Of a stretch of DNA of 21,305 nt, positions 1 through 7,257 are shown piece after piece. Within the stretch, counting starts at the first letter, position 1. The number at the start of each line of letters is the position of its first letter. The notes under the pieces are model-generated. The model was not told the origin of the DNA. It did no database searches and was given only the letters and a program-made list of their open reading frames with translations. Both the position numbers and the translations under genes were made by a program. The DNA comes from Caldilineaceae bacterium. Its GTDB lineage: Bacteria > Chloroflexota > Anaerolineae > Caldilineales > Caldilineaceae. The stretch spans positions 1 through 21,305 of the forward strand of contig JAPPKT010000239.1 in assembly GCA_028819675.1 (NCBI GenBank), in the 5' to 3' direction.

Positions 1-38
1 CAAGGGAGGGCCGAATAGGCCCGACCGCCCAGAACTGC

Positions 39-70
39 AGTAGTCAGTGATCAGTAGTCAGTGGTCAGTG
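39..70. repeat. Short tandem TCAGT-type direct repeats
   Basis: The 12-mer CAGTAGTCAGTG occurs at 39-50 and again at 52-63 (period 13), followed by a further partial copy GTCAGTG to position 70. Non-coding. Repeats of this style are scattered between genes in some filamentous and GC-rich bacteria; no mobile-element ends or open reading frame are associated here. Confidence 0.6.
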
Positions 71-416
71 AAAGCAGCAGTTGATGGGTGATAGGTGTGA
101 GAGGAGAGTTAACTTGGCTCGCCTCGTCCAGCGTTGCAAGCTGACTAAGGATGATTAGGCATGATTCGAGAGACCGATGGACTGTCATTTCCAAAGGGCT
201 ATTGCCATCCGACGTTGTGAATGGAGTTTACGTGTCGCCCACTGTGCCTTGAGATCTGAGGAACTGGCTAGTGAGAGGTCGCTTGCCAGTTGAGGCCGTC
301 CACTTGACTTCATTGCCACTCCCGGGCAACAGACCCTGCGATTTCGGGTGCTACTAAGGATTAGTAATATTCTTCAATTTGAAATGTTATGGCCGAACCG
401 GTGAGCCTTTCTGTGA

Positions 417-446
417 TTGGCTTCCTCTCTTGGCGTATGCTACAAT
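417..446 (+). promoter_or_regulatory. Putative sigma70-type promoter of the ABC operon
   Basis: TTGGCT (417-422) is separated by 18 bp from TACAAT (441-446), which is preceded by TGC, so it also has an extended -10. Initiation near 453 would give a leader of about 60 nt before the ATG at 513. This argues that the in-frame stretch from 417 is not translated. Confidence 0.4.
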
Positions 447-512
447 CGACACCACCTCTGGGCCGGATTACGCAGACGTGTTCCAGCCGCCTCTCCCGTG
501 TTGAGATCACTC

Positions 513-1316
513 ATGACAGAACCTGTTGTCGTTCTCGAAAACGTCGATATGATCTTTGGAGAAGGCGCCGCAGACCAGGTCCACGCGCTCAAGGAAATAG
601 ACCTACAGATCGAACAGAATGATTTCATTTCGCTAATCGGTCCGTCCGGTTGCGGAAAGTCCACGCTCTTGCGCGTTGTGGGCGACCTGATTCAGCCCAC
701 TTCGGGCATGGCCACCATAAACGGGAAGAGCGCGCGCCAAGCCAGGCTCGATCAGGACTATGGCATCGTCTTCCAAGCCGCCACGCTCTACGACTGGCGC
801 ACTGTGGCCAAAAACGTGCAGTTGCCGCTGGAGTTGATGCAGTTCAGCCGAACGGAAAAAGACCGCCGCACGCAGGCCATGTTGGAGCTGGTAGAGTTGA
901 CTGACTTCGCCGCACACTACCCGTGGCAGCTGTCCGGCGGCATGCAACAGAGGGTGGCCATCGCGCGTGCGCTCTCTTTCGAACCCTCGATATTGCTGAT
1001 GGATGAGCCGTTCGGTGCGCTAGACGAGATGACTCGAGAGCGTCTCAATTTGGAGCTTCTAAACATCTGGAGGAAGACCAACACGACGGTACTTTTCGTC
1101 ACGCACAGCATCACTGAAGCCGTCTTTCTTTCCACCAGGGTGATCGTGATGTCCGCCCGTCCGGGCCGCATCACCGCGGATATCGCCATCGATCTGCCCC
1201 AGCCGCGAAATGCGGAGACCCGCAGCAACGTGCGCTTCTTCGAGCTGGAGACAGAGGTAAGGGAGGCGCTGCGCATCAGCGAAGGCGGCCAGGAAAGCAA
1301 CAGGGCGCCTGCATGA
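513..1316 (+). CDS. ABC transporter ATP-binding protein, nitrate/sulfonate/taurine/pyrimidine-precursor type
   Basis: This 267-residue protein is the cytoplasmic ATPase that powers import with the permease and lipoprotein encoded next. All core motifs are present: Walker A GPSGCGKST (43-51), Q-loop Gln88, signature LSGGMQQR (140-147), Walker B ILLMDEP (160-166) and switch His198. The length and the ALDEMTRE segment after Walker B fit the SsuB/TauB/ThiZ branch. The frame is open upstream to 417, but I chose ATG 513 because homologues start just before the VVVLENV strand and a promoter lies inside the upstream extension; the ribosome site (GAG before the ATG) is weak. The stop overlaps the permease start by 4 bp (ATGA), so translation is probably coupled. 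The substrate cannot be read from the ATPase itself. Confidence 0.93.
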   Translation: MTEPVVVLENVDMIFGEGAADQVHALKEIDLQIEQNDFISLIGPSGCGKSTLLRVVGDLIQPTSGMATINGKSARQARLDQDYGIVFQAATLYDWRTVAKNVQLPLELMQFSRTEKDRRTQAMLELVELTDFAAHYPWQLSGGMQQRVAIARALSFEPSILLMDEPFGALDEMTRERLNLELLNIWRKTNTTVLFVTHSITEAVFLSTRVIVMSARPGRITADIAIDLPQPRNAETRSNVRFFELETEVREALRISEGGQESNRAPA

Positions 1317-2260
1317 GCGAGAGCAGGCAGCGTATCTGGGCGCCGATAATAATTCTCGTTGCGCTGGTCTTCTTGTGGGAAGCGCTTGTGACAGCCTTCA
1401 ATATCCAGCAGTTCCTGTTGCCGAAGCCATCGGCCATCACTGGCAATCTCGTTCAGGTTGTCGTTCTGGAAGGGTCGGTTTCTCAAGGGGATCCGGTGGC
1501 GGAGCTATCGATAGATAACCGTTTCATCGTATTTCTGGCTGGCGACCTGACACCTGAAGTCCAGGCGACAATGCAGGAGGCACGCTGGCTGGAGTTCGGA
1601 CTTGGTGGCCGCAGTGTCTCGGTATTGAAGGGAAGAAACCTGACGCCAATCTTGGCGGCCAGCTGGTTCACGTTGAAGGAAGCGTTGGGGGGAATGGCTA
1701 TGGGCACGCTGGCGGGCATCGTGGTTGCCTTAGCCACGACGCGGTGGAGCGCCACGCGCGAGGCCCTGCTTCCCTTTGCCATCGCGGCAAATTCGATGCC
1801 TATCATTGCTTTTGCCCCGATTATGAACAACTGGTTTGGCATCGACAATCCGTTTTCGAAAATGGCGATCGTAACGGTCATGATCTTCTTCCCCATAATG
1901 ATCAATACCTTGCGCGGGTTGATTTCGGTGGATAGCCGTTCGCTGGAACTGATGCATTCTTATGCAGCCAGCGACTCCGAAATCCTGTTCAAACTGCGAA
2001 TCCCCAACGCGCTTCCGTCACTGTTCAGCGGCTTGAAAGTAGCGGGAGCGCTGGCCATGATCGGGGCGATTGTGGGCGAGTATTTCGGGGGCCCCCGCAT
2101 TGCCTTGGGTGTATTCATTACCCAAGAGGCGGCGCTGTTCCGTTTCGCATCGGCCTGGGCCGCAATTCTCGTGGCATGTCTCATAGGCATTTCAATCTAT
2201 CTCGTCATCCTTCTTGCGGAACGTTTGGCCCTGCCCTGGCATCCGACATTCCGCGCCTAG
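1313..2260 (+). CDS. ABC transporter permease (BPD_transp_1, SsuC/TauC/ThiX-like) with an unusual N-terminal insertion
   Basis: This is the membrane-spanning subunit of the importer, 315 residues, where this family is usually about 250-270. A first hydrophobic helix lies at about 10-28, followed by the typical FLLPKPSAI segment (35-42). The transmembrane domain resumes at about 114 and carries the EAA coupling loop around 217-233 (YAASDSEILFKLRIPNALP). Between residues 50 and 112 there is an extra polar, strand-like stretch that ordinary members lack. It includes EGSVSQGDPVAELSID, which vaguely resembles a lipoyl/biotinyl-type hammerhead. The gene overlaps the ATPase by 4 bp and is followed after 43 bp by the binding protein. 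No frameshift is apparent: codon use and hydropathy are continuous on both sides of the insertion. Confidence 0.9.
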   Translation: MSESRQRIWAPIIILVALVFLWEALVTAFNIQQFLLPKPSAITGNLVQVVVLEGSVSQGDPVAELSIDNRFIVFLAGDLTPEVQATMQEARWLEFGLGGRSVSVLKGRNLTPILAASWFTLKEALGGMAMGTLAGIVVALATTRWSATREALLPFAIAANSMPIIAFAPIMNNWFGIDNPFSKMAIVTVMIFFPIMINTLRGLISVDSRSLELMHSYAASDSEILFKLRIPNALPSLFSGLKVAGALAMIGAIVGEYFGGPRIALGVFITQEAALFRFASAWAAILVACLIGISIYLVILLAERLALPWHPTFRA

Positions 2261-2303
2261 ACAGAGTGATTTCACGCAATTCACAGTTCATCGGGAGGAT
2301 CTC

Positions 2304-3443
2304 ATGAAGAATCGAACATCACTTTTGCTGACCGGATGCGTGCTCCTGATCCTTGTTTTGGGAGCCTGCGTGCCGGCAGCACCGGCAACGGATTCCGGCG
2401 CGGAGATGGCGCCAGCCGACGAGGGTTGCGCCGAAATGACGCCGGTCAAGCTGCAACTCCAGTGGGTAACCCAGTCCCAGTTCGCCGGCTATTTTGCCGC
2501 CGTCGATCAGGGCTTCTATGCGGAGCAGTGCCTGGACGTAACCATTCTTGAAGGCGCGGTCGACATTGTGCCCCAGCAGGTGGTCGCGTCCGGCCAGGCC
2601 GAGTTCGGCCTGGCCTGGGTGCCCAAGGTGTTGGCCTCGCGGGCTGAAGGGGCCGACCTGGTCAATATTGCCCAGGTATTCCAGCGCAGTGGTACCCTGG
2701 AGGTATCCTGGGCCGATGCGCCGGTGGAGACCATCGCCGATATGGCGGGGAAGAAGGTCGGAACCTGGGGATTCGGCAATGAACATGAGCTGTTCGTGGC
2801 GATGCGGGCAGAGGGCATTGACCCGAACAACCCTGACGATGTCACCATTATACAGCAGAGCTTCGATATGCTGGCTCTGCTCAACCGGGAACTCGACGCG
2901 GCGCAAGCGATGATCTACAACGAGTACGCCCAGGTGTTGGAGGCTGTCAACCCTGAGACCGGTGAACTCTATCAGCCGTCTGATCTGGTGGTCATCGACT
3001 TCAACGACGTCGGCACCGCCATGCTGCAGGACCATGTCTTCGCACGTGAAGCCTGGCTGGCAGAGGAAGGGAGTGAGGACATCGCCGTTCGCTTCCTGGC
3101 CGCAAGTTTCAGGGGCTGGCAGTTCTGCCGAGACAATTTCGACGCATGTGTGCAGGTGGTACTGGACAATGGTCCTACGCTCGGCCACAGCCACATGAGC
3201 TGGCAGTTGAACGAGATAAATAAGTTGATCTGGCCGTCGCCAGCAGGAATCGGCGTGATGGACCAGGGGCTGTGGGACCAGACCGTTCAGGTGTCGGTTG
3301 ACGGCGGCGTCATCTCCGAAGCCCCTAGCGACGGTGCATTCCGCACGGACCTGGCTGAAGCGGCCCTGGAACTGCTGGATGGCGACACGATGGGTGACAG
3401 CTACATGCCCATCGAAGTCGAACTGGTCGAGGGCGGCGAATAG
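2304..3443 (+). CDS. ABC transporter substrate-binding lipoprotein, NMT1/THI5-like
   Basis: This 379-residue extracytoplasmic binding protein delivers the ligand to the permease. A lipoprotein signal peptide ends in LVLGAC, so Cys22 should be lipidated, followed by a short Ala/Pro linker. The NMT1/THI5 hallmark VKLQLQWVTQSQFAGYFAA (48-66), then DQGFY (68-72), places it with binding proteins for thiamine-pyrimidine precursors (ThiY) and the riboflavin-binding RibY described in Chloroflexus. Ligand identity remains open between these and other heteroaromatics. ATG 2304 is preceded by GGGAGG (2293-2298) at good spacing; an in-frame upstream ATG at 2214 lies inside the permease gene and has no ribosome site. 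It is the last gene of the operon and is followed by a strong hairpin. Confidence 0.92.
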   Translation: MKNRTSLLLTGCVLLILVLGACVPAAPATDSGAEMAPADEGCAEMTPVKLQLQWVTQSQFAGYFAAVDQGFYAEQCLDVTILEGAVDIVPQQVVASGQAEFGLAWVPKVLASRAEGADLVNIAQVFQRSGTLEVSWADAPVETIADMAGKKVGTWGFGNEHELFVAMRAEGIDPNNPDDVTIIQQSFDMLALLNRELDAAQAMIYNEYAQVLEAVNPETGELYQPSDLVVIDFNDVGTAMLQDHVFAREAWLAEEGSEDIAVRFLAASFRGWQFCRDNFDACVQVVLDNGPTLGHSHMSWQLNEINKLIWPSPAGIGVMDQGLWDQTVQVSVDGGVISEAPSDGAFRTDLAEAALELLDGDTMGDSYMPIEVELVEGGE

Positions 3444-3473
3444 TCGCTTGATCAATAGGGAGACAGATAGTCA

Positions 3474-3510
3474 CGAGTGACCGGCAACTTGGTAAGTTGC
3501 CGGTCACTTG
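3474..3510 (+). terminator. Long perfect hairpin after the ABC operon
   Basis: AGTGACCGGCAACTT (3476-3490) and its exact complement AAGTTGCCGGTCACT (3494-3508) form a 15-bp stem with a GGT loop, extendable by one G.U and one C-G pair. It begins about 30 nt after the binding-protein stop. No run of T follows, so it is a terminator, mRNA 3'-end stabiliser or processing site rather than a textbook intrinsic terminator. Confidence 0.6.
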
Positions 3511-3545
3511 ACGCGGCTGTTTGCGTTTGAAAAAGGATAGTAAGT

Positions 3546-4154
3546 GTGCAGAAAGTACGGGAATCGGTGACAGCTACATATGAGACACATACTGTGCAGC
3601 TTCCGACCGGGGGCGTGTGGACGTACGAGGACTATGCCCTTCTCCCAGATGACGGCAAGCGCTACGAAGTAATCCGGGGAGAACTCTATATGTCGGCGGC
3701 GCCGCGGCCTTTGCACCAGCGAGTCATTACACGTCTATCCTATTTTTTGGAAGGATTTCTTGAGAATTCTGACATTGGGATAGCATTCGTTGCCCCCATT
3801 GACGTAATTCTTCCAGATAGAATTGGTGACCCTGTGCAGCCTGACATTGTCGTCATTCGCCGCGAAAGTCTCCCTATCATCGACGAACTCAACATCCAGG
3901 GTGCGCCTGACCTGGTTGTTGAAGTGCTGTCCCCTTCCAGCCCTGCACATGACCGTAAACTGAAGTATGATCTCTACGCTGAGGCTGGAGTGCAGGAATA
4001 CTGGATAGTCGATCCCCACATTCGGTCAGTCGAGATTCATGTCTTACAGGACGGAACCTACGAACACCTCGGAAAATGGGGTGAAGGGGAAACCGCCCGT
4101 TCTGTTGTTTTGAAAGGTTTTTCCGTTCATGTCAATGAGATGATTCCCACATGA
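3546..4154 (+). CDS. Uma2 family (DUF820) PD-(D/E)XK nuclease-fold protein
   Basis: The protein has 202 residues, the normal length for the family. It starts at GTG 3546 with AGGAT about 8 nt upstream. Recognisable family features are TYEDYALLPDDGKRYEVIRGELYM (about 26-49), the QPD segment with Asp100, and PDLVVEVLSPSSPAHDRKLKYDLYAEAG (121-148). The last supplies Glu126 and Lys138/Lys140 as the probable E-x(n)-K of a restriction-endonuclease fold, followed by the QEYWIVDP strand. Uma2 proteins are abundant in Cyanobacteria and Chloroflexota, often in many copies; some are linked to transposons, but no clear cellular role is established. The stop overlaps the start of the NmrA-like gene by 4 bp, suggesting co-transcription. 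Confidence 0.88.
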   Translation: MQKVRESVTATYETHTVQLPTGGVWTYEDYALLPDDGKRYEVIRGELYMSAAPRPLHQRVITRLSYFLEGFLENSDIGIAFVAPIDVILPDRIGDPVQPDIVVIRRESLPIIDELNIQGAPDLVVEVLSPSSPAHDRKLKYDLYAEAGVQEYWIVDPHIRSVEIHVLQDGTYEHLGKWGEGETARSVVLKGFSVHVNEMIPT

Positions 4155-4996
4155 TCCTGGTGACCGGCGCGGCCGGCAAGACCGGGAGGGCTGTCCTTGA
4201 TGCGCTGGCCCAGACCGGACAGCCGGTGCGCGCCTGGCTGCGCCGTCCTGAGCAAGCCAAGGACCTGCCCGCATCCGTTACAGTTATCGGCGACATAGCG
4301 GATGCGCGCTTGTGGAAGGAGGCGTGCATCGGAGTCGATGCGCTCTATCTCATGTGCCCCAATATGTTTCCCCGCGAGCTTGAGGTGGGCCGAATGGCGA
4401 TGGAGGCTGCACGAACGGCCGGCGTCGAACGCATTGTCTACCATTCGGTACTTCACCCGCAGACAGAAGAGATGCCCCATCACTGGCAAAAGTTGCGCAT
4501 GGAAGAGGAGATCTTTCGCGGCGGCCTGCCATTCACAATTCTCCAACCATGCGCGTACATGCAGAACGTGGTTGCCTACCTGGATGACATAATAACGAAG
4601 GGCAGGTATGTGGTACCCTATAATATTCGGGCTCGATTCGCGCTTGTTGACCTGGCTGACGTTGCCCTGGCAGCTGCACGCATACTGACCGAATCCGGCC
4701 ATGAAGGAGCGACTTACGAGCTGGCCGGGCCCGCGAATCTCTCCTCGGAGGATATAGCCCAGGCTTTTACCCACCGATTGCAGCGACCGGTTGAAGCTGT
4801 TGAAAGATCAGTAGAGAGATGGGAGAGCTCCGCCAATGCCGGCGGAATGCCTCCCGAGACGATTGGATTTCTGGCCGCTATGTTTCGATACTACGACCGC
4901 TACGGACTGATAGGCAATGGAAACGTCCTGGGCTGGTTGCTGGGCCGGCGTCCGACTTCATTTTCGCATTTCGTGACGCGGGTCGTTCCTGTATGA
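4151..4996 (+). CDS. NmrA-like / SDR-family NAD(P)-binding protein
   Basis: This is a 281-residue atypical short-chain dehydrogenase of the NmrA/QOR2 type. The N-terminal Rossmann motif MILVTGAAGKTG has GxxGxxG at residues 6-12. It is followed by the RAWLRRPEQ strand, whose basic residues suggest NADP preference, and the GDIAD and YHSVLHP segments typical of the group. Members either reduce small quinones or other carbonyls or act as redox sensors that bind NAD(P) without catalysis. The Tyr-x3-Lys catalytic pair is not obvious here, so a sensor or atypical reductase is as likely as an enzyme. ATG 4151 overlaps the preceding Uma2 stop (ATGA), and no independent ribosome site is evident, which fits coupled translation. 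Confidence 0.85.
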   Translation: MILVTGAAGKTGRAVLDALAQTGQPVRAWLRRPEQAKDLPASVTVIGDIADARLWKEACIGVDALYLMCPNMFPRELEVGRMAMEAARTAGVERIVYHSVLHPQTEEMPHHWQKLRMEEEIFRGGLPFTILQPCAYMQNVVAYLDDIITKGRYVVPYNIRARFALVDLADVALAAARILTESGHEGATYELAGPANLSSEDIAQAFTHRLQRPVEAVERSVERWESSANAGGMPPETIGFLAAMFRYYDRYGLIGNGNVLGWLLGRRPTSFSHFVTRVVPV

Positions 4997-5021
4997 CGAT
5001 GACCTTGTGACAGCCCGGCTG

Positions 5022-5048
5022 GCTTGCATCCTGGTGTCAGGCGCAAGC
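5022..5048 (+). other. Intergenic two-part hairpin
   Basis: GCTTGC (5022-5027) pairs with GCAAGC (5043-5048), and inside it CCTG (5030-5033) pairs with CAGG (5038-5041) around a GTGT loop. It lies between the NmrA-like gene and the isomerase gene. It lacks a T-tract; it may mark the 3' end of the upstream transcript. Confidence 0.35.
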
Positions 5049-5070
5049 GACCCTTGTCCAGAGATTTGCC

Positions 5071-5913
5071 ATGAGATTCATCCTGTCCACCGGATCCCTG
5101 TATAACTACAGCGTCGACCGCGTCTTTGCCCTTGCGGCTGAGGCAGGCTTCGACGGCATCGAGATGCTCATCGATCATCGCTGGGACACTCGCCAGTCCG
5201 ACTACCTGCATCACCTAATGGAAAGCCACTCTTTGCCGATCCCGGCCCTCCACAGCCCTTTCAGCCGCAACTGCAGCGGCTGGGGAGAAACAGAGCACGG
5301 CGCCATCGCCCGCACCGCCGAACTGGCTAACGAGCTTGGCGCGCAGGTTGTAGTCCACCATCTCCCCATGCGTTTCGGATATGCATTTCTGCAGACGGCG
5401 GGGCGCAGTCTTTTGCTGCCGAATCCTTTCGATTCCGGCCGCCAGTACGCGACCTGGCTATCTGAAGGTTACGCGGCGCTCCAAACCTCTACGGACGTAC
5501 TGCTTTGCATCGAAAACCTGCCGGCGACCCGCTTTTTGGGCAGACGCGTCAACCCGGCCCGTTGGAACGCGCATAGCCGCACAACACTTGACGACATCAC
5601 TCGCTTTCCTCACATAACCTTGGACACGACCCACCTAGGCACCTGGGGACTTGACCCGCTGGAGGCCTACGACCGCTGGGGGCAACGCGTGAAGCACGTG
5701 CATCTGAGCAACTTCGACGGCAGCGAACACCGCCGCCCCGAGGACGGCTCGCTACGGCTCGACGCATTGCTGGCCCGCATGGCCGCGGACGGTTACCCCT
5801 ATTCCATTTCGCTGGAATTGCATCCCGACGCCCTGGAGGCGGGTGCGCCTGACAGCCGGATCGTTGACCTACTGCGGGGCAGCCTGTATTACTGCCGGAA
5901 GGCGGTCGGGTAA
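5071..5913 (+). CDS. Sugar phosphate isomerase/epimerase, xylose-isomerase-like TIM barrel
   Basis: The 280 residues are a complete AP-endonuclease-2-type TIM barrel. Likely metal ligands and catalytic acids are Glu148 (CIENLP), Asp185 and His188 (TLDTTHLG), His209/His211 (VKHVHLSN) and Glu249 (SLELHP), the pattern of divalent-metal isomerases acting on sugars or inositols. The opening GSLYNYSVDRVFALAAEAGFDGIEM (8-32) is the usual first repeat of the barrel. The substrate is not recognisable. It converges with a Gfo/Idh/MocA dehydrogenase, and this fold and that family often collaborate in sugar or inositol oxidation, but here they lie on opposite strands. ATG 5071 has only a weak AGAG upstream. 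Confidence 0.87.
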   Translation: MRFILSTGSLYNYSVDRVFALAAEAGFDGIEMLIDHRWDTRQSDYLHHLMESHSLPIPALHSPFSRNCSGWGETEHGAIARTAELANELGAQVVVHHLPMRFGYAFLQTAGRSLLLPNPFDSGRQYATWLSEGYAALQTSTDVLLCIENLPATRFLGRRVNPARWNAHSRTTLDDITRFPHITLDTTHLGTWGLDPLEAYDRWGQRVKHVHLSNFDGSEHRRPEDGSLRLDALLARMAADGYPYSISLELHPDALEAGAPDSRIVDLLRGSLYYCRKAVG

Positions 5914-5918
5914 ACGAA

Positions 5919-5944
5919 AAGAGCAGCCCGGCACGGCTGCTCTT
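5919..5944. terminator. Bidirectional terminator between convergent genes
   Basis: AAGAGCAGCC (5919-5928) and GGCTGCTCTT (5935-5944) form a perfect 10-bp stem with a CGGCAC loop, between the isomerase stop at 5913 and the oxidoreductase stop at 5973. On the minus strand the stem runs into TTTTCG, a short U-tract, so it best serves the minus-strand gene. On the plus strand only CTTG follows. Confidence 0.75.
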
Positions 5945-5972
5945 GAAGTATCAATCGGGTCAGGTCTGGTTC

Positions 5973-6953
5973 TCATTCCATCGGGTAGCGCAGCCCCCAG
6001 TCTTCGCGCAACCCGTCCATCAGGCGCATGATAGCCAGAGACTCGGCCAGTGGCATGAGCTCGTGTTCGGTCAGGCCTTCACGCAGGCAGCGGCCGCATT
6101 CGACGGCCTGATAGTTCCATCCATTGCCAATAAAATCCGGGCGTACCGTCTCCTGCTCGTGGCCGTCGCGATGGATCGTGAACCCTGACGGGGCCCACCA
6201 GCGGTCATGAGCACGAATCTCCCCCTTTGTTCCGCTAATGTGCAGCGAATGGGGCGTGTTGGCGCGGACTGCAGTGGACATAACAGCGAGAGCGCCGTCT
6301 TCGTACTGGAAAAGCATACCGGCCAACTCGTCGACGCCGGTCTCGCCCAGGTGCGCCAGCGACGCGATGCGGGCAGGGCTCCCCAGCAGGTGATGGACCA
6401 GCGAAATCGGATATACGCCAATGTCCAGCAAGGCGCCGCCGCCCAAGTCGGGGTTGAAAGCGCGGCTTGCCGGATTGACCGGTGCGCGATAGCAGAAATC
6501 TCCCTGGAAGAGGCGGATGTCGCCGATCTGCCCGTCTTCGATGCGACGAACCATCTCGCGGATGTGAGGCAGGAAACGCGTCCACATCGCCTCCATCAGG
6601 AAGATACCATTGGTGCGGGCGCAGTCGATCATCTCCTGTGCTTCAGCGCTATTGATGGCGAAGGGTTTCTCACACAGCACCGCCTTGCCGGCGTTCAAGC
6701 AGCTGATTGTGTTCTCTTTGTGCAAGGTGTGTGGGGTGGCGATATAGATGATATCGACATCAGGGTCGGCGGCAAGCGCTTCGTAAGAGGGATGCCGGTG
6801 CGGGATTGCGAACCTGTCGGCAAACTCGTCAGCGGTGTGCTGCGCACGCGAACCCACGGCGACGATTTCGGCATCCGTCTCGGCGGCAAGCCCGGTTGCA
6901 AAGTCTCCGGCGATGCGCCCGGTCCCCAAAATACCCCATCGAATTTTGTCCAT
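5973..6953 (-). CDS. Gfo/Idh/MocA family NAD(P)-dependent oxidoreductase
   Basis: This 326-residue cytosolic dehydrogenase oxidises a sugar, inositol or dihydrodiol. The N-terminal Rossmann motif GILGTGRIAG lies at 7-16, the conserved EKP of the family is at 95-97 (LCEKPFAI), and EAMWTRFLP follows at 121-129. GGGALLDIGVYPI (171-183), with Asp177 and later His187/His188, forms the catalytic region. EAMWTRFLP and GALLDIGVYP resemble the dihydrodiol dehydrogenase/glucose-fructose oxidoreductase branch. I chose the ATG at 6951-6953, which has GGAG upstream; an in-frame start further upstream would overlap the promoter region. A divergent promoter pair separates it from the DegT aminotransferase, and a terminator follows its stop. 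Confidence 0.93.
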   Translation of the reverse strand: MDKIRWGILGTGRIAGDFATGLAAETDAEIVAVGSRAQHTADEFADRFAIPHRHPSYEALAADPDVDIIYIATPHTLHKENTISCLNAGKAVLCEKPFAINSAEAQEMIDCARTNGIFLMEAMWTRFLPHIREMVRRIEDGQIGDIRLFQGDFCYRAPVNPASRAFNPDLGGGALLDIGVYPISLVHHLLGSPARIASLAHLGETGVDELAGMLFQYEDGALAVMSTAVRANTPHSLHISGTKGEIRAHDRWWAPSGFTIHRDGHEQETVRPDFIGNGWNYQAVECGRCLREGLTEHELMPLAESLAIMRLMDGLREDWGLRYPME

Positions 6954-7000
6954 ATTGGTAGACTCCAGAGTTTTTCGTGTTCGGCCGGAACAGTTCGGGA

Positions 7001-7029
7001 AGTTAAACACGACTCCCGTAGACTGTCAA
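7001..7029 (-). promoter_or_regulatory. Putative promoter of the Gfo/Idh/MocA gene
   Basis: On the minus strand a perfect TTGACA (TGTCAA at 7024-7029) is followed after 17 bp by TTAACT (7001-7006), the latter preceded by TGT as in extended -10 elements. The start codon at 6953 lies about 45 nt downstream. Confidence 0.4.
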
Positions 7030-7051
7030 CCACCCGGCCCTATGTTATACT
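7023..7051 (+). promoter_or_regulatory. Putative promoter of the DegT aminotransferase gene
   Basis: CTGTCA (7023-7028), 17 bp, then TATACT (7046-7051) with an upstream TG (7043-7044) as an extended -10. Its -35 occupies the same bases as the -35 of the divergent oxidoreductase promoter, so the two polymerases would exclude each other. Confidence 0.45.
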
Positions 7052-7086
7052 GGTCGCGCTTGCAGAGGAATAGAGGAGGGCCCGAA

Positions 7087-7257
7087 ATGATGGTGCGGGT
7101 GGGGCTCTCCCCGGTCATAGATGGGTCGATTATCGTGCCCTACAGGAGGTTTATGCATGACAGCGAAAAGCGCGTCGCGGCTTGCCATAGACGGTGGAGC
7201 ACCTGCCCGCAGCAGAGTGGATTCGTCCCTGGCCCCCGGTGGGCAGGCCATCGATGA
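7087..7257 (+). CDS. Possible 56-codon upstream ORF (uncertain)
   Basis: ATG 7087 is preceded at about 8 nt by GAGGAGG (7072-7078), an excellent ribosome site lying after the putative promoter. The frame runs 56 codons and overlaps the aminotransferase start in a different frame. The peptide begins MMVRVGLSPVIDGSIIVPY and is not recognised. It could be a leader peptide, or the ribosome site may be fortuitous. No codon-usage or similarity support was found. Confidence 0.2.
   Translation: MMVRVGLSPVIDGSIIVPYRRFMHDSEKRVAACHRRWSTCPQQSGFVPGPRWAGHR

Larger units (their letters stand above)
1..512. other. Intergenic region upstream of the ABC operon
   Basis: No convincing gene is present. It holds the TCAGT repeats at 39-70, a small inverted repeat AACTGGC (262-268) / GCCAGTT (285-291) with a 16-nt loop, and a promoter candidate at 417-446. 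Reading frames reaching into this stretch (for example one opening at 417 in frame with the ATPase) lack a ribosome binding site and family similarity. I looked for TPP, FMN and T-box riboswitch consensus segments and did not see them. Confidence 0.5.

Noticed and set aside
1..512. TPP or FMN riboswitch before the NMT1/THI5-type transporter
   Set aside because: None of the hallmark conserved segments (for example CTGAGA with the downstream TPP core, or the FMN core) is present.
2319..3455. Long antisense open frame (378 codons) opposite the binding-protein gene
   Set aside because: It is the complement of a GC-rich gene with a clear family match. The antisense translation shows no domain, and no ribosome site was seen.
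3508..3541. Promoter with TTGACG for the Uma2 gene
   Set aside because: A -35-like hexamer is at 3508-3513, but no acceptable -10 lies at 16-18 bp.
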